Assembly (NCBI GenBank): GCA_959606905.1
Contig: CAUHML010000014.1
Location: 1 to 61,050 of the forward strand
DNA length: 61,050 bases
Reading direction: 5' to 3'
Source of the DNA: an uncultured Bacteroides sp.
GTDB taxonomy: Bacteria > Bacteroidota > Bacteroidia > Bacteroidales > Bacteroidaceae
The notes beneath the pieces were generated by a model. It did not search any database. It was not told the origin of the DNA and saw only the letters and a list, made by a program, of their open reading frames with translations. Positions 34,942 to 45,061 of this stretch are shown one piece after another. Positions within the stretch are counted from its first letter, which is position 1; the number at the start of each line of letters is the position of its first letter. The position numbers and the translations under genes were made by a program.

Positions 34942-37900
34942 TTATTTCCTGTACTTCTTTATATATTCGGAAGGAGATAAGCCGTATTCTGTTTTGAAGC
35001 ATTTTCCGAAATAAGATATTTCATTAAAACCGCATCGATAAGAAACTTCGGTCACTGTATATTCTGTGTTTTGAAGCATATCTAGTGAAGTTTTTAACCG
35101 TATGTCAAGGATGAGTTTACTGGGCGACATACCTGTTACGGCTTTGATCTTGCGATATACCTGTACGCGGCTCATACCGATTTCTTCACTGAACTGATCA
35201 ATGGAGTAGGCAGGGTTTTCTATGTTTTTGTTTATTATTTCCATTACTTTTTTCATAAACTTTTCTTCCATGGCACTATAAACAGAAGTTTCTTTAGCTT
35301 TCTGTGGCTCTCTGTTGATTGATACCATTTCCGTTCCATATCGTTCTGCGAGTTTTTTCCGATTAGTCAACAGGTTGGCAACACGTACAACCAACAATTC
35401 CGGATCGAATGGTTTCATGATATAATCGTCAGCTAACGATTCATAGCCTTCGCGCACTTGCGATGAAGTGACACGGGCTGTGAGCAATATGATCGGAATA
35501 TGTGAAGTTACCATATTGTTTTTAGATAATCTTGTAAACTCAATACCGTCCATATATGGAGTCATAATGTCACTAATCACCAAATCAGGTATTTGTTTTT
35601 GTTCTATTTCATAGCCTTCTTTACAATTTACGGCAGTATAGATATTATAGTATTTGCTGAGCAATGATACCAGGTAATTACGTACATCCTCATTGTCTTC
35701 TATTATGAGCAGAGTCATTTCCTTGGGTGAAGTATTAGTCTGAGATATCTCGCAGGGATTGACATCTGTTGCAATAAGTGCTTCTACATCAGAATAAGTA
35801 TGGGTGGATTTTACTATCTTGTCTTTGCTAAGTAGTTGGTTTTCGGTATAACTGTCTTTACCTAATGGGAGGGTGAAAGACACGGTCATTCCATGCCCTT
35901 CTTTATTATCTATCCAAATACGTCCGCCATGGAGCTCAATGATACTTTTTGTCAGATTCAGCCCAATTCCGCTTCCCAACACTTTCTCACCTGCCTGGAA
36001 GAAAGCTTCGAATATACGGGGCATCATATTGGCAGGGATTCCGGAGCCGCTATCTTCTACTTTAATCAAAAGAATCTTTCCTGCGGGGAGGTCCAAATTT
36101 TCAGGCTTCTGAATATCTTCAGTATTGGTTTCCATACTTGAGATGATAATATATCCACCGTTGGGAGTATGCTTTAAAGAGTTGGAGAGCAGGTTAAAGA
36201 AAACCTTTTCCAATAGAATGGCATCAAACCAAGTGTCTGTTGAGGAGGTCGTATCATTAAATTCGATAGATATGTTTTTCTTTTCGGCAACAGGCATAAA
36301 TAGTTTGATGATTTCAGGTATGTAAGTACCTAGATTGTAATTGCTGACGTGAAGTTGCATTTTCCCGGCTTCCAGCTTGTGAAAGTCCATTAAACGGTTT
36401 ACCAGCCATAATAAACGTTGGGAATTACGGTTGATCAGCTCCAATGGTTGGCGATATGCCGGAGGCATATCTTCTTTATGCAACAGGTCTGTGAGCGGAG
36501 CTATGATTAAAGTGAGCGGAGTACGTAGCTCATGTGAGAAATTGGTGAACATCTGTACACCCATATTGTGACTGATTTCAATATTCTGTTTCTCCATCTG
36601 TTTTAACTGAAGATCCATTTTCAGTTGTGCTTCCCGGGTTTTATAACGTATGAACAGCATAATCATGCTAATAGTGAATGCTAGATAGAACAAATACGCA
36701 TACCATGTTTTCCATAGAGGAGGAGTGACTGTAATTGATAATGAAGCATTTCCATTGCTCCATATATCGTCATTATTGCAAGCTCTTACTTTAAAAACAT
36801 ACTTACCCGGCGGGATATTAGTATAGTTAACACTCCGTTCGTGTGTCGGTTCCGACCAACCCTTATCAAATCCTTCAAGCATATAGGAAAATTTATTGTT
36901 GGAGGCAAACACATAACTAAGTGCGGAGAATTTGATTGTGAATGAGGTTTGGTTGTATCTTAATTTGATTCTCTGATTTGAGATATTTACCCATTGGGTA
37001 GCTTTATTATCTTCCAGATAATCTGCCCAAATTCTCATTTTTGTAATATATACGGGAGGTATAAATGTATTTCGTCTAATTAATTGGGGATTAAATGAAA
37101 GGAAATGATTATTTCCACCGACATAAAAAATGTTGGATGAACTTTTCAGGCAAGCGTGTAAATTGGTTTCCAGCAAAGAATATCCATTTTTATTATCCCA
37201 GTTAGTGAAAGTCTCTGATTTGGGGTCAAAACATGACATGCCTTTTAAAGTAGAAACCCATAATTTACCGTTATTATCGGCCACAATACTGTTGATAGCA
37301 TTATTGGGAAGACCGTTCTCTTCATTATATATCGTGAAACTTTCTTTGATATTATTATATAATCCTATGCCTCCGCCATAAGTTCCTATCCATAAATTAT
37401 CCGATGCATCAGTATACAGCGTACTGACATGATTGCTTGGCAGGAATTGTTCCGGACTTTTTTCTTCACTACCAAAATGTTTTAATTCATGAGTCTGTGT
37501 GTGATAGCGATATAGACCGGCTGCACGAGTCCCCATCCATATATAAGGTCCTATAGCTTTTAAATCTTGTACATTGATGATAGAAAGTTCTGTGGCACGA
37601 CCCTTTACTGGAAAAGACTCTTCCAATTGGTTGTTCTCCATGTGGTAACGTAGTATGGGGCTGTCTACTCCTAAAGCAATCCAATAAATATTATCAGTAC
37701 CTTTGGCAATACGTCTTACTTGATTATAAGGAAAATCGGGTATTTCTTTTATTATGCGGCGGGTTTCCATATCATAGAGATATAGTCCGCAATAATAAAT
37801 ACTAATCCATAAAAGATGATCTCCTTCTTTCTGCATATACTTTACTTCATTGTTTGTTACCGAGCGTGGAACATGAAGCGGGCAGTACTCATAACTTTCG

Positions 37901-39018
37901 TCTTTGGGATTGTAGATGATTAAACCACCGTCCGTGCCTAACCAAAGTTTCTCTTTATATTCCACTATGGCATTAATGTTTCCGATACTTTTCTGGAGCT
38001 TATATTCTGGTTTATGAGGAATAAAGAAATTACTGTATGGTGTGTACAAATTAACACCTCCTCCGTAAGTTCCGATCCATATATTATTTGCTTTATCCCT
38101 ATATAGAGAGATGATGGTATTTTCACTCAAACCGCAGCTTTGTTCCCGTTGGTAATAATTGATAAGCCTGTTTGCTTGCCGGTCATAAATCAGCACTCCT
38201 TCACGTGTGGCAAGCATAAGATTTCCTTCCAACGTTTCTACAATGTAGTTGACTTGGGAGTTATTGAAATTTTTGCCATTTTCCATTGTCAGGTTGGCAT
38301 CTACAAGTTTACGGTTTTTACGGTCAAACCATTTAAGTCCTGAATCCCACATACCTACCCACAGGCGTTTATCATTGTCTTCATATAAAAAGTAGATTTT
38401 ATGTTCATCACCGAATTGAAAACGCTCTGTAACATAGGTGACAGGATTCATGATGCACAATGTGTTGTTGATAAGATAGCAGATTTCATTTTGACTGTTT
38501 TGCATAAGCCAGAAGACAGAACCGTTGGTTGAAATGGGGATAAAATCATCAGTTTCCTTATTATACAGATTGAGTCCTTTCATGCTGCCTACCCAGATTC
38601 TTTTTTGGTTATCGCACAACAAGTGTTTGATGCAATTGTCCGATATAGTATACTGGTTCGCCGGATCATGAAAGTATTGAGTGAATGTATTTGAGGATAC
38701 ATCGTAGCGATTCAGTCCACTGTGAGTCCCTATCCATAGAACTCCGGGCGATTCTTCAATAATGGTGGTAACATCACTGCTGGATAGGGAGTGCGGCTGA
38801 CCGTCGGCGCGAAAAACTTCGAACTCGGTACCATCAAACCGGTTCAGCCCATCCCGCGTGCAAAACCACATAACTCCGTTACTGTCTTCCAAACTACGTA
38901 TAACGGTGTTTTGTGAGAGTCCGTTGCTTACGTTATAGTTCTGAAACAATATGTTGTTGTCTTGCGCTCTGCAAATGGAAATAAACAGAAGAAAAATGAT
39001 GAATGCAATGTTTTTCAT
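34942..39018 (-). CDS. Hybrid two-component system regulator (PUL1 HTCS)
   Basis: About 1358 residues (the start at 39018 restores signal peptide MKNIAFIIFLLFISICRAQ). The periplasmic sensor is a double propeller of Reg_prop repeats (GVMWFCTRDGLNRFDG, RLWVGMWDSGLKWFD, NIWIGTYGGGVNLY and others), then a Y_Y_Y domain and one membrane segment. In the cytoplasm come HisKA (FTNFSHELRTPLTLI), HATPase (GSGIGLNLTK), a receiver with Asp in VISDIMTPYMDG, and an AraC-type HTH at the C terminus (FGKCFKTEYGLSPSEY). It binds a breakdown product of the target glycan and activates the PUL; its probable DNA sites are at 29819 and 39103. Confidence 0.95.
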   Translation of the reverse strand: MKNIAFIIFLLFISICRAQDNNILFQNYNVSNGLSQNTVIRSLEDSNGVMWFCTRDGLNRFDGTEFEVFRADGQPHSLSSSDVTTIIEESPGVLWIGTHSGLNRYDVSSNTFTQYFHDPANQYTISDNCIKHLLCDNQKRIWVGSMKGLNLYNKETDDFIPISTNGSVFWLMQNSQNEICYLINNTLCIMNPVTYVTERFQFGDEHKIYFLYEDNDKRLWVGMWDSGLKWFDRKNRKLVDANLTMENGKNFNNSQVNYIVETLEGNLMLATREGVLIYDRQANRLINYYQREQSCGLSENTIISLYRDKANNIWIGTYGGGVNLYTPYSNFFIPHKPEYKLQKSIGNINAIVEYKEKLWLGTDGGLIIYNPKDESYEYCPLHVPRSVTNNEVKYMQKEGDHLLWISIYYCGLYLYDMETRRIIKEIPDFPYNQVRRIAKGTDNIYWIALGVDSPILRYHMENNQLEESFPVKGRATELSIINVQDLKAIGPYIWMGTRAAGLYRYHTQTHELKHFGSEEKSPEQFLPSNHVSTLYTDASDNLWIGTYGGGIGLYNNIKESFTIYNEENGLPNNAINSIVADNNGKLWVSTLKGMSCFDPKSETFTNWDNKNGYSLLETNLHACLKSSSNIFYVGGNNHFLSFNPQLIRRNTFIPPVYITKMRIWADYLEDNKATQWVNISNQRIKLRYNQTSFTIKFSALSYVFASNNKFSYMLEGFDKGWSEPTHERSVNYTNIPPGKYVFKVRACNNDDIWSNGNASLSITVTPPLWKTWYAYLFYLAFTISMIMLFIRYKTREAQLKMDLQLKQMEKQNIEISHNMGVQMFTNFSHELRTPLTLIIAPLTDLLHKEDMPPAYRQPLELINRNSQRLLWLVNRLMDFHKLEAGKMQLHVSNYNLGTYIPEIIKLFMPVAEKKNISIEFNDTTSSTDTWFDAILLEKVFFNLLSNSLKHTPNGGYIIISSMETNTEDIQKPENLDLPAGKILLIKVEDSGSGIPANMMPRIFEAFFQAGEKVLGSGIGLNLTKSIIELHGGRIWIDNKEGHGMTVSFTLPLGKDSYTENQLLSKDKIVKSTHTYSDVEALIATDVNPCEISQTNTSPKEMTLLIIEDNEDVRNYLVSLLSKYYNIYTAVNCKEGYEIEQKQIPDLVISDIMTPYMDGIEFTRLSKNNMVTSHIPIILLTARVTSSQVREGYESLADDYIMKPFDPELLVVRVANLLTNRKKLAERYGTEMVSINREPQKAKETSVYSAMEEKFMKKVMEIINKNIENPAYSIDQFSEEIGMSRVQVYRKIKAVTGMSPSKLILDIRLKTSLDMLQNTEYTVTEVSYRCGFNEISYFGKCFKTEYGLSPSEYIKKYRK

Positions 39019-39044
39019 GTCCTGATAGATATTTTTAGTAGAAG

Positions 39045-39076
39045 CAAATATAATTTGTTTGCAAGTAACTCGCAAA
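39045..39076 (-). promoter_or_regulatory. Promoter of the PUL1 HTCS gene
   Basis: On the minus strand TTTG, 20 bases, TATATTTG: an exact match to the Bacteroidetes consensus and spacing, 27 bases before the ATG. This is consistent with constitutive expression of the sensor. Confidence 0.8.
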
Positions 39077-39102
39077 CAAAATCGAGGCTGAAAACGAAAA
39101 AC

Positions 39103-39128
39103 GTAACCTGTGTGATAGTAATGTAACC
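39103..39128 (+). promoter_or_regulatory. Candidate HTCS binding site upstream of GH3
   Basis: GTAACC at 39103 and 39123, 20 bp apart; see 29819-29844 for the matching element. It ends 72 bases before the -7 box at 39200. Confidence 0.75.
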
Positions 39129-39199
39129 GGAGTAGGAATAAAGATACATGTATGGAAAAGATTGAAACATGATTTCTAATGGATTAAAATAAGGAGTGC

Positions 39200-39207
39200 T
39201 ATTTTTG
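39200..39207 (+). promoter_or_regulatory. -7 box of the GH3-SGNH operon
   Basis: TATTTTTG fits TAnnTTTG; 29 bases before the GH3 ATG. The -33 position reads CTAA, poor, as for the susC promoter. Confidence 0.65.
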
Positions 39208-39235
39208 TAACATGAAAAACAAAGTGAAATGAATT

Positions 39236-40996
39236 ATGAAAAACTCTTTTTTAATAGTTACTGCTACATTGCTTGTATCCGTGTTCTTTTCTTGTACAAA
39301 AGAAAGAGTGACAGCCGGTTCGGTTAATGAGGTTTATGAATTTCAGTCGGTAGATTCCACTTGGAAACTTTTGACTTTGCGTGAAAAGATAGGGCAGACA
39401 ATGTTAATGTTACCTGATCGCAAGAAAGAATTGGATTTGGGAGACGGCTCATTGGACGTGTACTTCAAACGTTACCCGGTTACAGGTTATTTTATGGGGT
39501 GGAAGTTGTTTACAGGAGTTCCGGAGGAAGAGCGGGTTGATTTTGTGCGTAGTTCTGTCGAGGAATATCAAAAAGCATCAGAGCTTCCTTTATTGTTTCA
39601 ACAGGATTATGAATCGGGAGTAGGACTTCAAGGGATGACTCCTTTTCCGAAAGAGATGGCACTGGGAGCCGCAAATTCTCCGGAATTAGCTTATAAATAT
39701 GGTAAAAGTGTAGCATTAGAATGTCGTTCGTTGGGTATAAACTGGGTGTTACATCCTGTTGCAGATTTAAATATGAATCCATTGAATCCTATTGTAAATA
39801 CACGTTCAGTTTCGGATAATCCGGAAAAAGCGGTTTGTTTGTTGTCCGAACAGATAAAGGGGTTGCAAGATAACTCTGTTGCCGCTACAATCAAACATTT
39901 TCCGGGAGATGGGGTTGATTATCGTGATCAGCATTTGATGACAACTGTCAATTCCTTGTCTGAAGAAATGTGGAAGCAATATCATGGAAAAGTGTTTGCC
40001 GAGTTGATTAAAAAAGGAGTTGCATGTATCATGCCCGGACATATAACTTTACCTTTCTATCAGAAAGAAAAGATAAATGGTTATCTGCCTCCGGCAACTT
40101 TATCCCATGAGCTATTAACCGGGTTATTGAAAAAAGAAATGCATTTTAACGGGGTTGTGGTATCGGACGCGATGACAATGGCAGGTTTCCGGGGCTGGTA
40201 TAAAAATGATTTGGAAGGGCAAGTTGCCAGCTTTTTAGCCGGGGTAGATATATTGTTGTGGCCTTCTTACGAATACATGGATACGGTAGAAGTACGGATT
40301 CAACGTGGTGAAATTCCAATGGAACGGTTGGACGATGCTGTTCGCCGTGTTTGGGCAATGAAAGAACGTTTTGGGTTATTAAATAAAAACAGGGAGTTGA
40401 TACGTCCTGTCTCAGCAGAAGAAAAAGCTGAAATACGGGAAGCTGCCAAAGAGATAACAGAGCGTTCCATAACTTTAGTACGGGATGAAGATCATAAGTT
40501 ACCACTTTCTTTGGAAAAAGATAAAAAGCTGTTATTGGTGGCTGTAACTCCCGTAGCTCATAAAGGTAACGACCGTGACTTTAAGCGATTACAGAATTTG
40601 CGGGATGAGTTTGTGAAGAATGGTTTTGAGGTTGATTTCCGCCGTAATATACTTTATGAAGATCAAGGTTGGCAGGATAATGCGACTGAAGTGTATGATA
40701 AAATAATCTTTCTGGTAGCACGGAATACTCATACTCCATTTGGCCCGCTCCAATTATGGGACGATGAGGCTCAGTCCGTATGGGCTGCCAATTCTATGGA
40801 CAAAAGTAAAGTGATTGTTATTTCATTAGGTAGTCCTTACATTGGAAATGAATATTTTGAACGTGTCAAGACTTATATAAATACTTATTCGAATGATGCT
40901 TCCACTCATTCTGCTTTATTACGGATATTGTTGGGACAGCTTCCGTTCAAAGGTAAGTCACCGGTCGACTTGGAGCATAAACTGTTTACATTTTAA
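39236..40996 (+). CDS. GH3 glycoside hydrolase, NagZ-like clade
   Basis: A 586-residue lipoprotein (lipobox FFSC, Cys20). The GH3 barrel has KHFPGDG at 220-226 and the Asp231-Gln-His233 pair, equivalent to the NagZ KHFPGHG...DSH loop whose His acts as acid/base. The nucleophile Asp311 is in VVVSDAMTMAG. A GH3 C-terminal alpha/beta domain follows (about 390-586). NagZ-type enzymes are beta-N-acetylhexosaminidases, but the loop here differs from the classical one, so beta-glucosidase or other beta-hexosidase activity is also possible. It is co-transcribed with the SGNH gene 11 bases downstream. Confidence 0.85.
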   Translation: MKNSFLIVTATLLVSVFFSCTKERVTAGSVNEVYEFQSVDSTWKLLTLREKIGQTMLMLPDRKKELDLGDGSLDVYFKRYPVTGYFMGWKLFTGVPEEERVDFVRSSVEEYQKASELPLLFQQDYESGVGLQGMTPFPKEMALGAANSPELAYKYGKSVALECRSLGINWVLHPVADLNMNPLNPIVNTRSVSDNPEKAVCLLSEQIKGLQDNSVAATIKHFPGDGVDYRDQHLMTTVNSLSEEMWKQYHGKVFAELIKKGVACIMPGHITLPFYQKEKINGYLPPATLSHELLTGLLKKEMHFNGVVVSDAMTMAGFRGWYKNDLEGQVASFLAGVDILLWPSYEYMDTVEVRIQRGEIPMERLDDAVRRVWAMKERFGLLNKNRELIRPVSAEEKAEIREAAKEITERSITLVRDEDHKLPLSLEKDKKLLLVAVTPVAHKGNDRDFKRLQNLRDEFVKNGFEVDFRRNILYEDQGWQDNATEVYDKIIFLVARNTHTPFGPLQLWDDEAQSVWAANSMDKSKVIVISLGSPYIGNEYFERVKTYINTYSNDASTHSALLRILLGQLPFKGKSPVDLEHKLFTF

Positions 40997-41007
40997 TCAT
41001 TATACTT

Positions 41008-42273
41008 ATGAAGAAATTTTTATTTAGTGGAATTATAGCTTGTCTTATCGGGTTTTGTTTGAGTTGTACTACAACAGAAGACTCTGTAGGGTTACAGATG
41101 CGTGCAGGACTTCCTAATTTTAATTATAAGATACAAAAGAATGAACCCGTATCTGTCGTTTTTTTGGGTGGAAGTATAACAAATCATCAAGGATATAGAG
41201 TGCAAATTACTGATTGGCTCAAGCAACAATATAGTAATGTACAGTTTACGTCAATAAATTCCGGAATTGGTGGGACCGGATCCGATTTGGGTGTGTTCCG
41301 TACAGAACGGGACGTGTTGCAGTATCATCCGGATTTGGTATTTGTCGAATTTGCTGTGAATGATGCCAAAACTGACTCCTTAGTGATCGCTCATTCCATG
41401 GAAGGAATTGTGCGTAAGATCTGGCATCATAATCCGCATACGGATATATGTTTTCTCTATACGCTAAATGAACCAATGTTGGATGACTTGAAAGCAGGAA
41501 AGAATTACCGTTCTGTGCGGTATATGGAGACAGTAGCAGACTATTATGATATTCCGTCTGTTAATTTTGCCGATGATGTTCTGGAATTGTTGAATGAGGA
41601 TAAGTTGGTTTTTAAAGGAGATTCAAAAAAGGAGTATAGTGGTAAGATTGTGTTTACGAATGATGGGACACATCCTACTTATGATGGCGGACATCCTATA
41701 TATACAAAGACACTGAGCCGTTCCCTGTTACAAATGAACAAGGCGCAGGAAAAGGCACATGCATTGAAAGCTCCGTTGTATCCGGGTAATTATGAGAAAG
41801 CTAAAATGATTCCCGTAACAGAGTTTGAACATTCCGAAGGTTGGAAACTACTCTCGAAAGATGATAAAGCCTTTTCAAATTTTCAGGGAGACCAAAAAGC
41901 ATTGCCGGTTGTTCTGGAATCCTCGGATTCGGAAGATTTTGTGAAAGTGCATTTTAAGGGAATTCGAGTTGGGGTGTTTGACTTAATCGGACCTTCATCC
42001 GGAGGAATGACAGTAGAGATAGATCAGAATGATCCTTCCTATATCCGTAGGTTTGATAAATATTGCGGAGATCGTAATCGTACTAATTATTGTCTGTTTG
42101 AGTCCTTGAATGAAGAAGAACATACAATTATTATTCGTCCGGACAATAGACGTTTTGAGAAGGCGGAAATCTACAAGATGAATCCGAAGCGAATAAAGGA
42201 AACTGAATATTTCAATGAGTTTAATACCTATCTCGGCTATATTCTTTTAGTGGGTGATATTATACAAAATTAA
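41008..42273 (+). CDS. SGNH/GDSL-type esterase-like lipoprotein
   Basis: A 421-residue lipoprotein (LSC lipobox, Cys20). SGNH blocks are in order: GGSIT with the catalytic Ser (block I), SGIGGTGSD (block II), VEFAVND with Asn (block III, Ala for the usual Gly) and DGTHPTYDGG with Asp and His (block V). A beta-rich C-terminal domain of about 130 residues follows. Such proteins deacetylate glycans. It is a separate family from the DUF5040 protein, so PUL1 may carry two esterases. Confidence 0.85.
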   Translation: MKKFLFSGIIACLIGFCLSCTTTEDSVGLQMRAGLPNFNYKIQKNEPVSVVFLGGSITNHQGYRVQITDWLKQQYSNVQFTSINSGIGGTGSDLGVFRTERDVLQYHPDLVFVEFAVNDAKTDSLVIAHSMEGIVRKIWHHNPHTDICFLYTLNEPMLDDLKAGKNYRSVRYMETVADYYDIPSVNFADDVLELLNEDKLVFKGDSKKEYSGKIVFTNDGTHPTYDGGHPIYTKTLSRSLLQMNKAQEKAHALKAPLYPGNYEKAKMIPVTEFEHSEGWKLLSKDDKAFSNFQGDQKALPVVLESSDSEDFVKVHFKGIRVGVFDLIGPSSGGMTVEIDQNDPSYIRRFDKYCGDRNRTNYCLFESLNEEEHTIIIRPDNRRFEKAEIYKMNPKRIKETEYFNEFNTYLGYILLVGDIIQN

Positions 42274-42293
42274 TGGTGCAAGACTGATGGTAT

Positions 42294-42342
42294 AAGGCTG
42301 TTATTGTAGTCAAACTATAAATTAGATTACAATAATAGCCTT
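42294..42342. terminator. Hairpin between the SGNH gene and the antiporter gene
   Basis: AAGGCTGTTATTGTA pairs with TACAATAATAGCCTT (15 bp with one G:U) across a 19-base loop, between two converging genes, followed by GTTCTTC. Probably a terminator for the plus-strand operon. Confidence 0.65.
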
Positions 42343-42385
42343 GTTCTTCAAATGGCATATATTTGTGGTCGGAATATACCGCTTA

Positions 42386-44515
42386 TCAACTCTTTTTGAA
42401 CCATTTGTAAACCCATTTGCCCACTTTCTCATAGTGTCGGGTTTCAGTATCAGTGTATAGCTTGGAGAAGAAAGAACTGTCCAGTGGTTCACCCGATTGA
42501 TTGGGATATAACACAATCAGGCTATTATTAGAGAAATATTTTCCTAATTGTCTCGGTAATTTCTCAAACGAGTTGTCATAAGAAATCGTTCCGGGACGGG
42601 CGCTGATAATGACTAACAGATGGTCGTAGCTTACTTGCCCTGTCAGTACCAGTAAATCGTTCCAGTCCTCTAAAAGAGAGAAATCCGTCAGTACCTGTTT
42701 ATGTCTTTTCTTTATCCACGTTTGCAGGCGGACGATTGTCTGTTCGTTTGCAAAGAAATGCACACGACATCCGAGCGTGCTTCCCATTCGGCAGAAATGC
42801 TCCAACCAACGTGGAAAGCCGGATTCATATTCCGCTTTCGGAGGGACGGCAATAACGATTCGCTTTATCGTATTGACCGGTATCAGGAATTTGGAGATAA
42901 TAATCTCGCAATTTAATCCTTTCAGCAGGTTTCCGGCAAGCATTCCGAAATATGAATCAGTGATATTCGCTTTGCGGTGCAGCCCGGTGATGATACTCGT
43001 TACTTCATTCTCTTTCACAGAGTGGATGATGCCGGAAGCAATATTCAAGTCATAGCGGGTCAGCTGTTTCAGCGAAACATTGGCTGCTGTTGTTGTCATG
43101 GCCGCTTTTTCCAAGTAGCGTTTACTTCGCATTCTCAGGTTATCGGAAGTGCTGTCGTCGTTGATAACGTGCAGTGCCAGAAGATTGTCCTTTAGTTTCG
43201 TATCACGTATCACTAAAGAAAGGTTCATCATGTCTTCAATGGTGTCCGGATTGGCAAGAGATACCAAAATCTTTTCAGTTTCCGTCGAAGACTCTTTTCC
43301 CGGTTCCGAATCATCCACGGCCAGCTTCTTGGCCGCCCGTTCGGTTATCAGGGAACTGACTACGCAAGTAACGAGGATCAGCAGAACCGTCCCATTCAGT
43401 ACATCATCATTCAACAGACGTTCGCCGCCGGGCAGGATAATATTATATCCGACCAATACCGCCGCCAATGTAGCTGCCGCCTGTGCATTACTCAATCCGT
43501 ACATCATGTTTCGTTCGAGAACGGACATCCTGTATATCTTTTGCGTGAGCCAGCAGGCAATCCACTTGCCCGTCAGTGCCATTACAATCATTACGGCGGC
43601 CACCTTCAGCGCATCTCCGTGTCCGAAGATAACACGCAGGTTGATCAACATTCCCACTCCGATAAGAAAGTAAGGAATGAAAAGCGCATTCCCGACGAAC
43701 TCCAGATGATTCATCAACGGAGAAACGTGTGGAATGAGTCGGTTCAGTACCAATCCTGCGAGGAAAGCCCCCAAAATTCCTTCCATTCCTACGAACTCCA
43801 TGAGTCCTGCTCCAAGAAAGACCATGGCAAGGACGAAAATGAACTGCATCACATGGTCATTGTAGCGGTGAAAGAACCAGCGGCCGATACGCGGGAAGAA
43901 ATAGATAATTAGTCCACCCAGGAAAATCACTTTTACTACCAGCCATAACCAGAAGAAACCACCGGTCTCTCCTTTGAACAAACCGCCTATGACAGCCAAC
44001 ACCAACAATGTGAGTGTGTCCGTCACTGCCGTTCCTCCTACCGCAATGCTTACGCTACGATGACGTGACACCCCGAAACGGGTGACAATGGGGTAAGCCA
44101 CCAGGGTATGTGAGGCATACATACTGGCTAGCAGTACGGATGTGATTATACCATATTTCAAATAAGACACATTGGCAACGAATCCGATTCCGATAGGTAC
44201 AATAAAAGCGAGTAGCCCCAGGACTAACGCCTTGTTCCGTGTCTCTTTGAAATCTCCCATGTTCATTTCCAGACCGGCCAGGAACATGATATAATACAGT
44301 CCCACTTTTCCGAATAATTCGAAACTGCTGTCGCGTGCCAGAATGTTGAATCCATGTTCACCCACAGCCAGTCCCGCCAGAATCATACCGATGATATGCG
44401 GGATGCGCAACTTGTTCAATAAAATAGGGGCAAACAGTATAATGAGAAGTACAAGGAGAAATATCCATGTAGGGTCGGTAATAGGGAATGTTAAATCAAG
44501 GCCAATCCAATCCAT
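42386..44515 (-). CDS. CPA2-type cation:proton antiporter with USP-like tail
   Basis: About 709 residues. The start at 44515 gives MDWIGLDLTF; an upstream in-frame start would add a non-hydrophobic leader. About 12 membrane segments (residues 1-405) have the CPA2 features RIPHIIGMILAGLAVGEHG, LAGLEMN and FVLAMVFLGAGLMEFVGMEG. The cytoplasmic tail from about 420 has two universal-stress-protein-like halves (KILVSLANPDTIEDM; KRIVIAVPPKAEYESG). It exchanges Na+ or K+ for protons, and the tail may sense nucleotide or stress. No RCK domain is visible. Confidence 0.88.
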   Translation of the reverse strand: MDWIGLDLTFPITDPTWIFLLVLLIILFAPILLNKLRIPHIIGMILAGLAVGEHGFNILARDSSFELFGKVGLYYIMFLAGLEMNMGDFKETRNKALVLGLLAFIVPIGIGFVANVSYLKYGIITSVLLASMYASHTLVAYPIVTRFGVSRHRSVSIAVGGTAVTDTLTLLVLAVIGGLFKGETGGFFWLWLVVKVIFLGGLIIYFFPRIGRWFFHRYNDHVMQFIFVLAMVFLGAGLMEFVGMEGILGAFLAGLVLNRLIPHVSPLMNHLEFVGNALFIPYFLIGVGMLINLRVIFGHGDALKVAAVMIVMALTGKWIACWLTQKIYRMSVLERNMMYGLSNAQAAATLAAVLVGYNIILPGGERLLNDDVLNGTVLLILVTCVVSSLITERAAKKLAVDDSEPGKESSTETEKILVSLANPDTIEDMMNLSLVIRDTKLKDNLLALHVINDDSTSDNLRMRSKRYLEKAAMTTTAANVSLKQLTRYDLNIASGIIHSVKENEVTSIITGLHRKANITDSYFGMLAGNLLKGLNCEIIISKFLIPVNTIKRIVIAVPPKAEYESGFPRWLEHFCRMGSTLGCRVHFFANEQTIVRLQTWIKKRHKQVLTDFSLLEDWNDLLVLTGQVSYDHLLVIISARPGTISYDNSFEKLPRQLGKYFSNNSLIVLYPNQSGEPLDSSFFSKLYTDTETRHYEKVGKWVYKWFKKS

Positions 44516-44579
44516 AATTTGATGATTTCGTGATATCTGTTGCGCAAAATAACTTAAAAAAATACTATAAAGAAAACGT

Positions 44580-44933
44580 TTGCCGGTAAAATATTGTTTT
44601 ACGGGCAATCTTATTTCTTTTCAGTTCTGGAAATCTTTTTACTTCTCCTGTGACATTGGGCAACAATGTGTGGGTTGGAGGAAACTCCAACATTCTGCCC
44701 GGCGTCACAATCGGTACTGGAATATCAATGCCAATATCTTCGTGAGCGATTATGACACGATGAAGGTGATCTTTACAAACAAGCTTTTCGGGGAAGAAGC
44801 CGGACAAGTGCCGGAAAACGCCGAATGCTGGAAAATGTTGAATGCGGGGTTAGGGGATGTATGTAAGCATTGTCCGTCAACCATGTTGTATGGAACAATA
44901 GCGGTGAAAGAAAATGCATACAATAGATGTTAG
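44580..44933 (+). pseudogene. Fragments of a hexapeptide acetyltransferase and a PAS-like sensor
   Basis: One frame (44647-44745) translates to PVTLGNNVWVGGNSNILPGV and TIGTG, the left-handed beta-helix end of a maltose/galactoside O-acetyltransferase, then breaks off with a stop. A second frame over 44740-44933 reads IFVSDYDTMKVIFTNKLFG, CWKMLNAGLGDVCKHCPST, the pattern of PAS-like sensor domains (...FCP). Neither has its start and they run into each other, so this is a scar of at least two lost genes. Confidence 0.6.
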
Positions 44934-45015
44934 TGATGATTTTACTCTCATACTCTCATAGATAGTTTCAATCCCTTTATACATCGTTGTTTGCGGCTAT
45001 GAGAGTTAAGTTGGA

Positions 45016-45048
45016 GTAACCTGAGGGTAATTTTTACCCTCAGGTTAC
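45016..45048 (-). terminator. Perfect 15-bp hairpin after the HU-HIG gene
   Basis: GTAACCTGAGGGTAA and TTACCCTCAGGTTAC pair across a 3-base loop, 14 bases after the stop of the minus-strand gene. There is little T-run, but the stem is very stable. Confidence 0.65.
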
Positions 45049-45061
45049 TAATTCCCACTAT

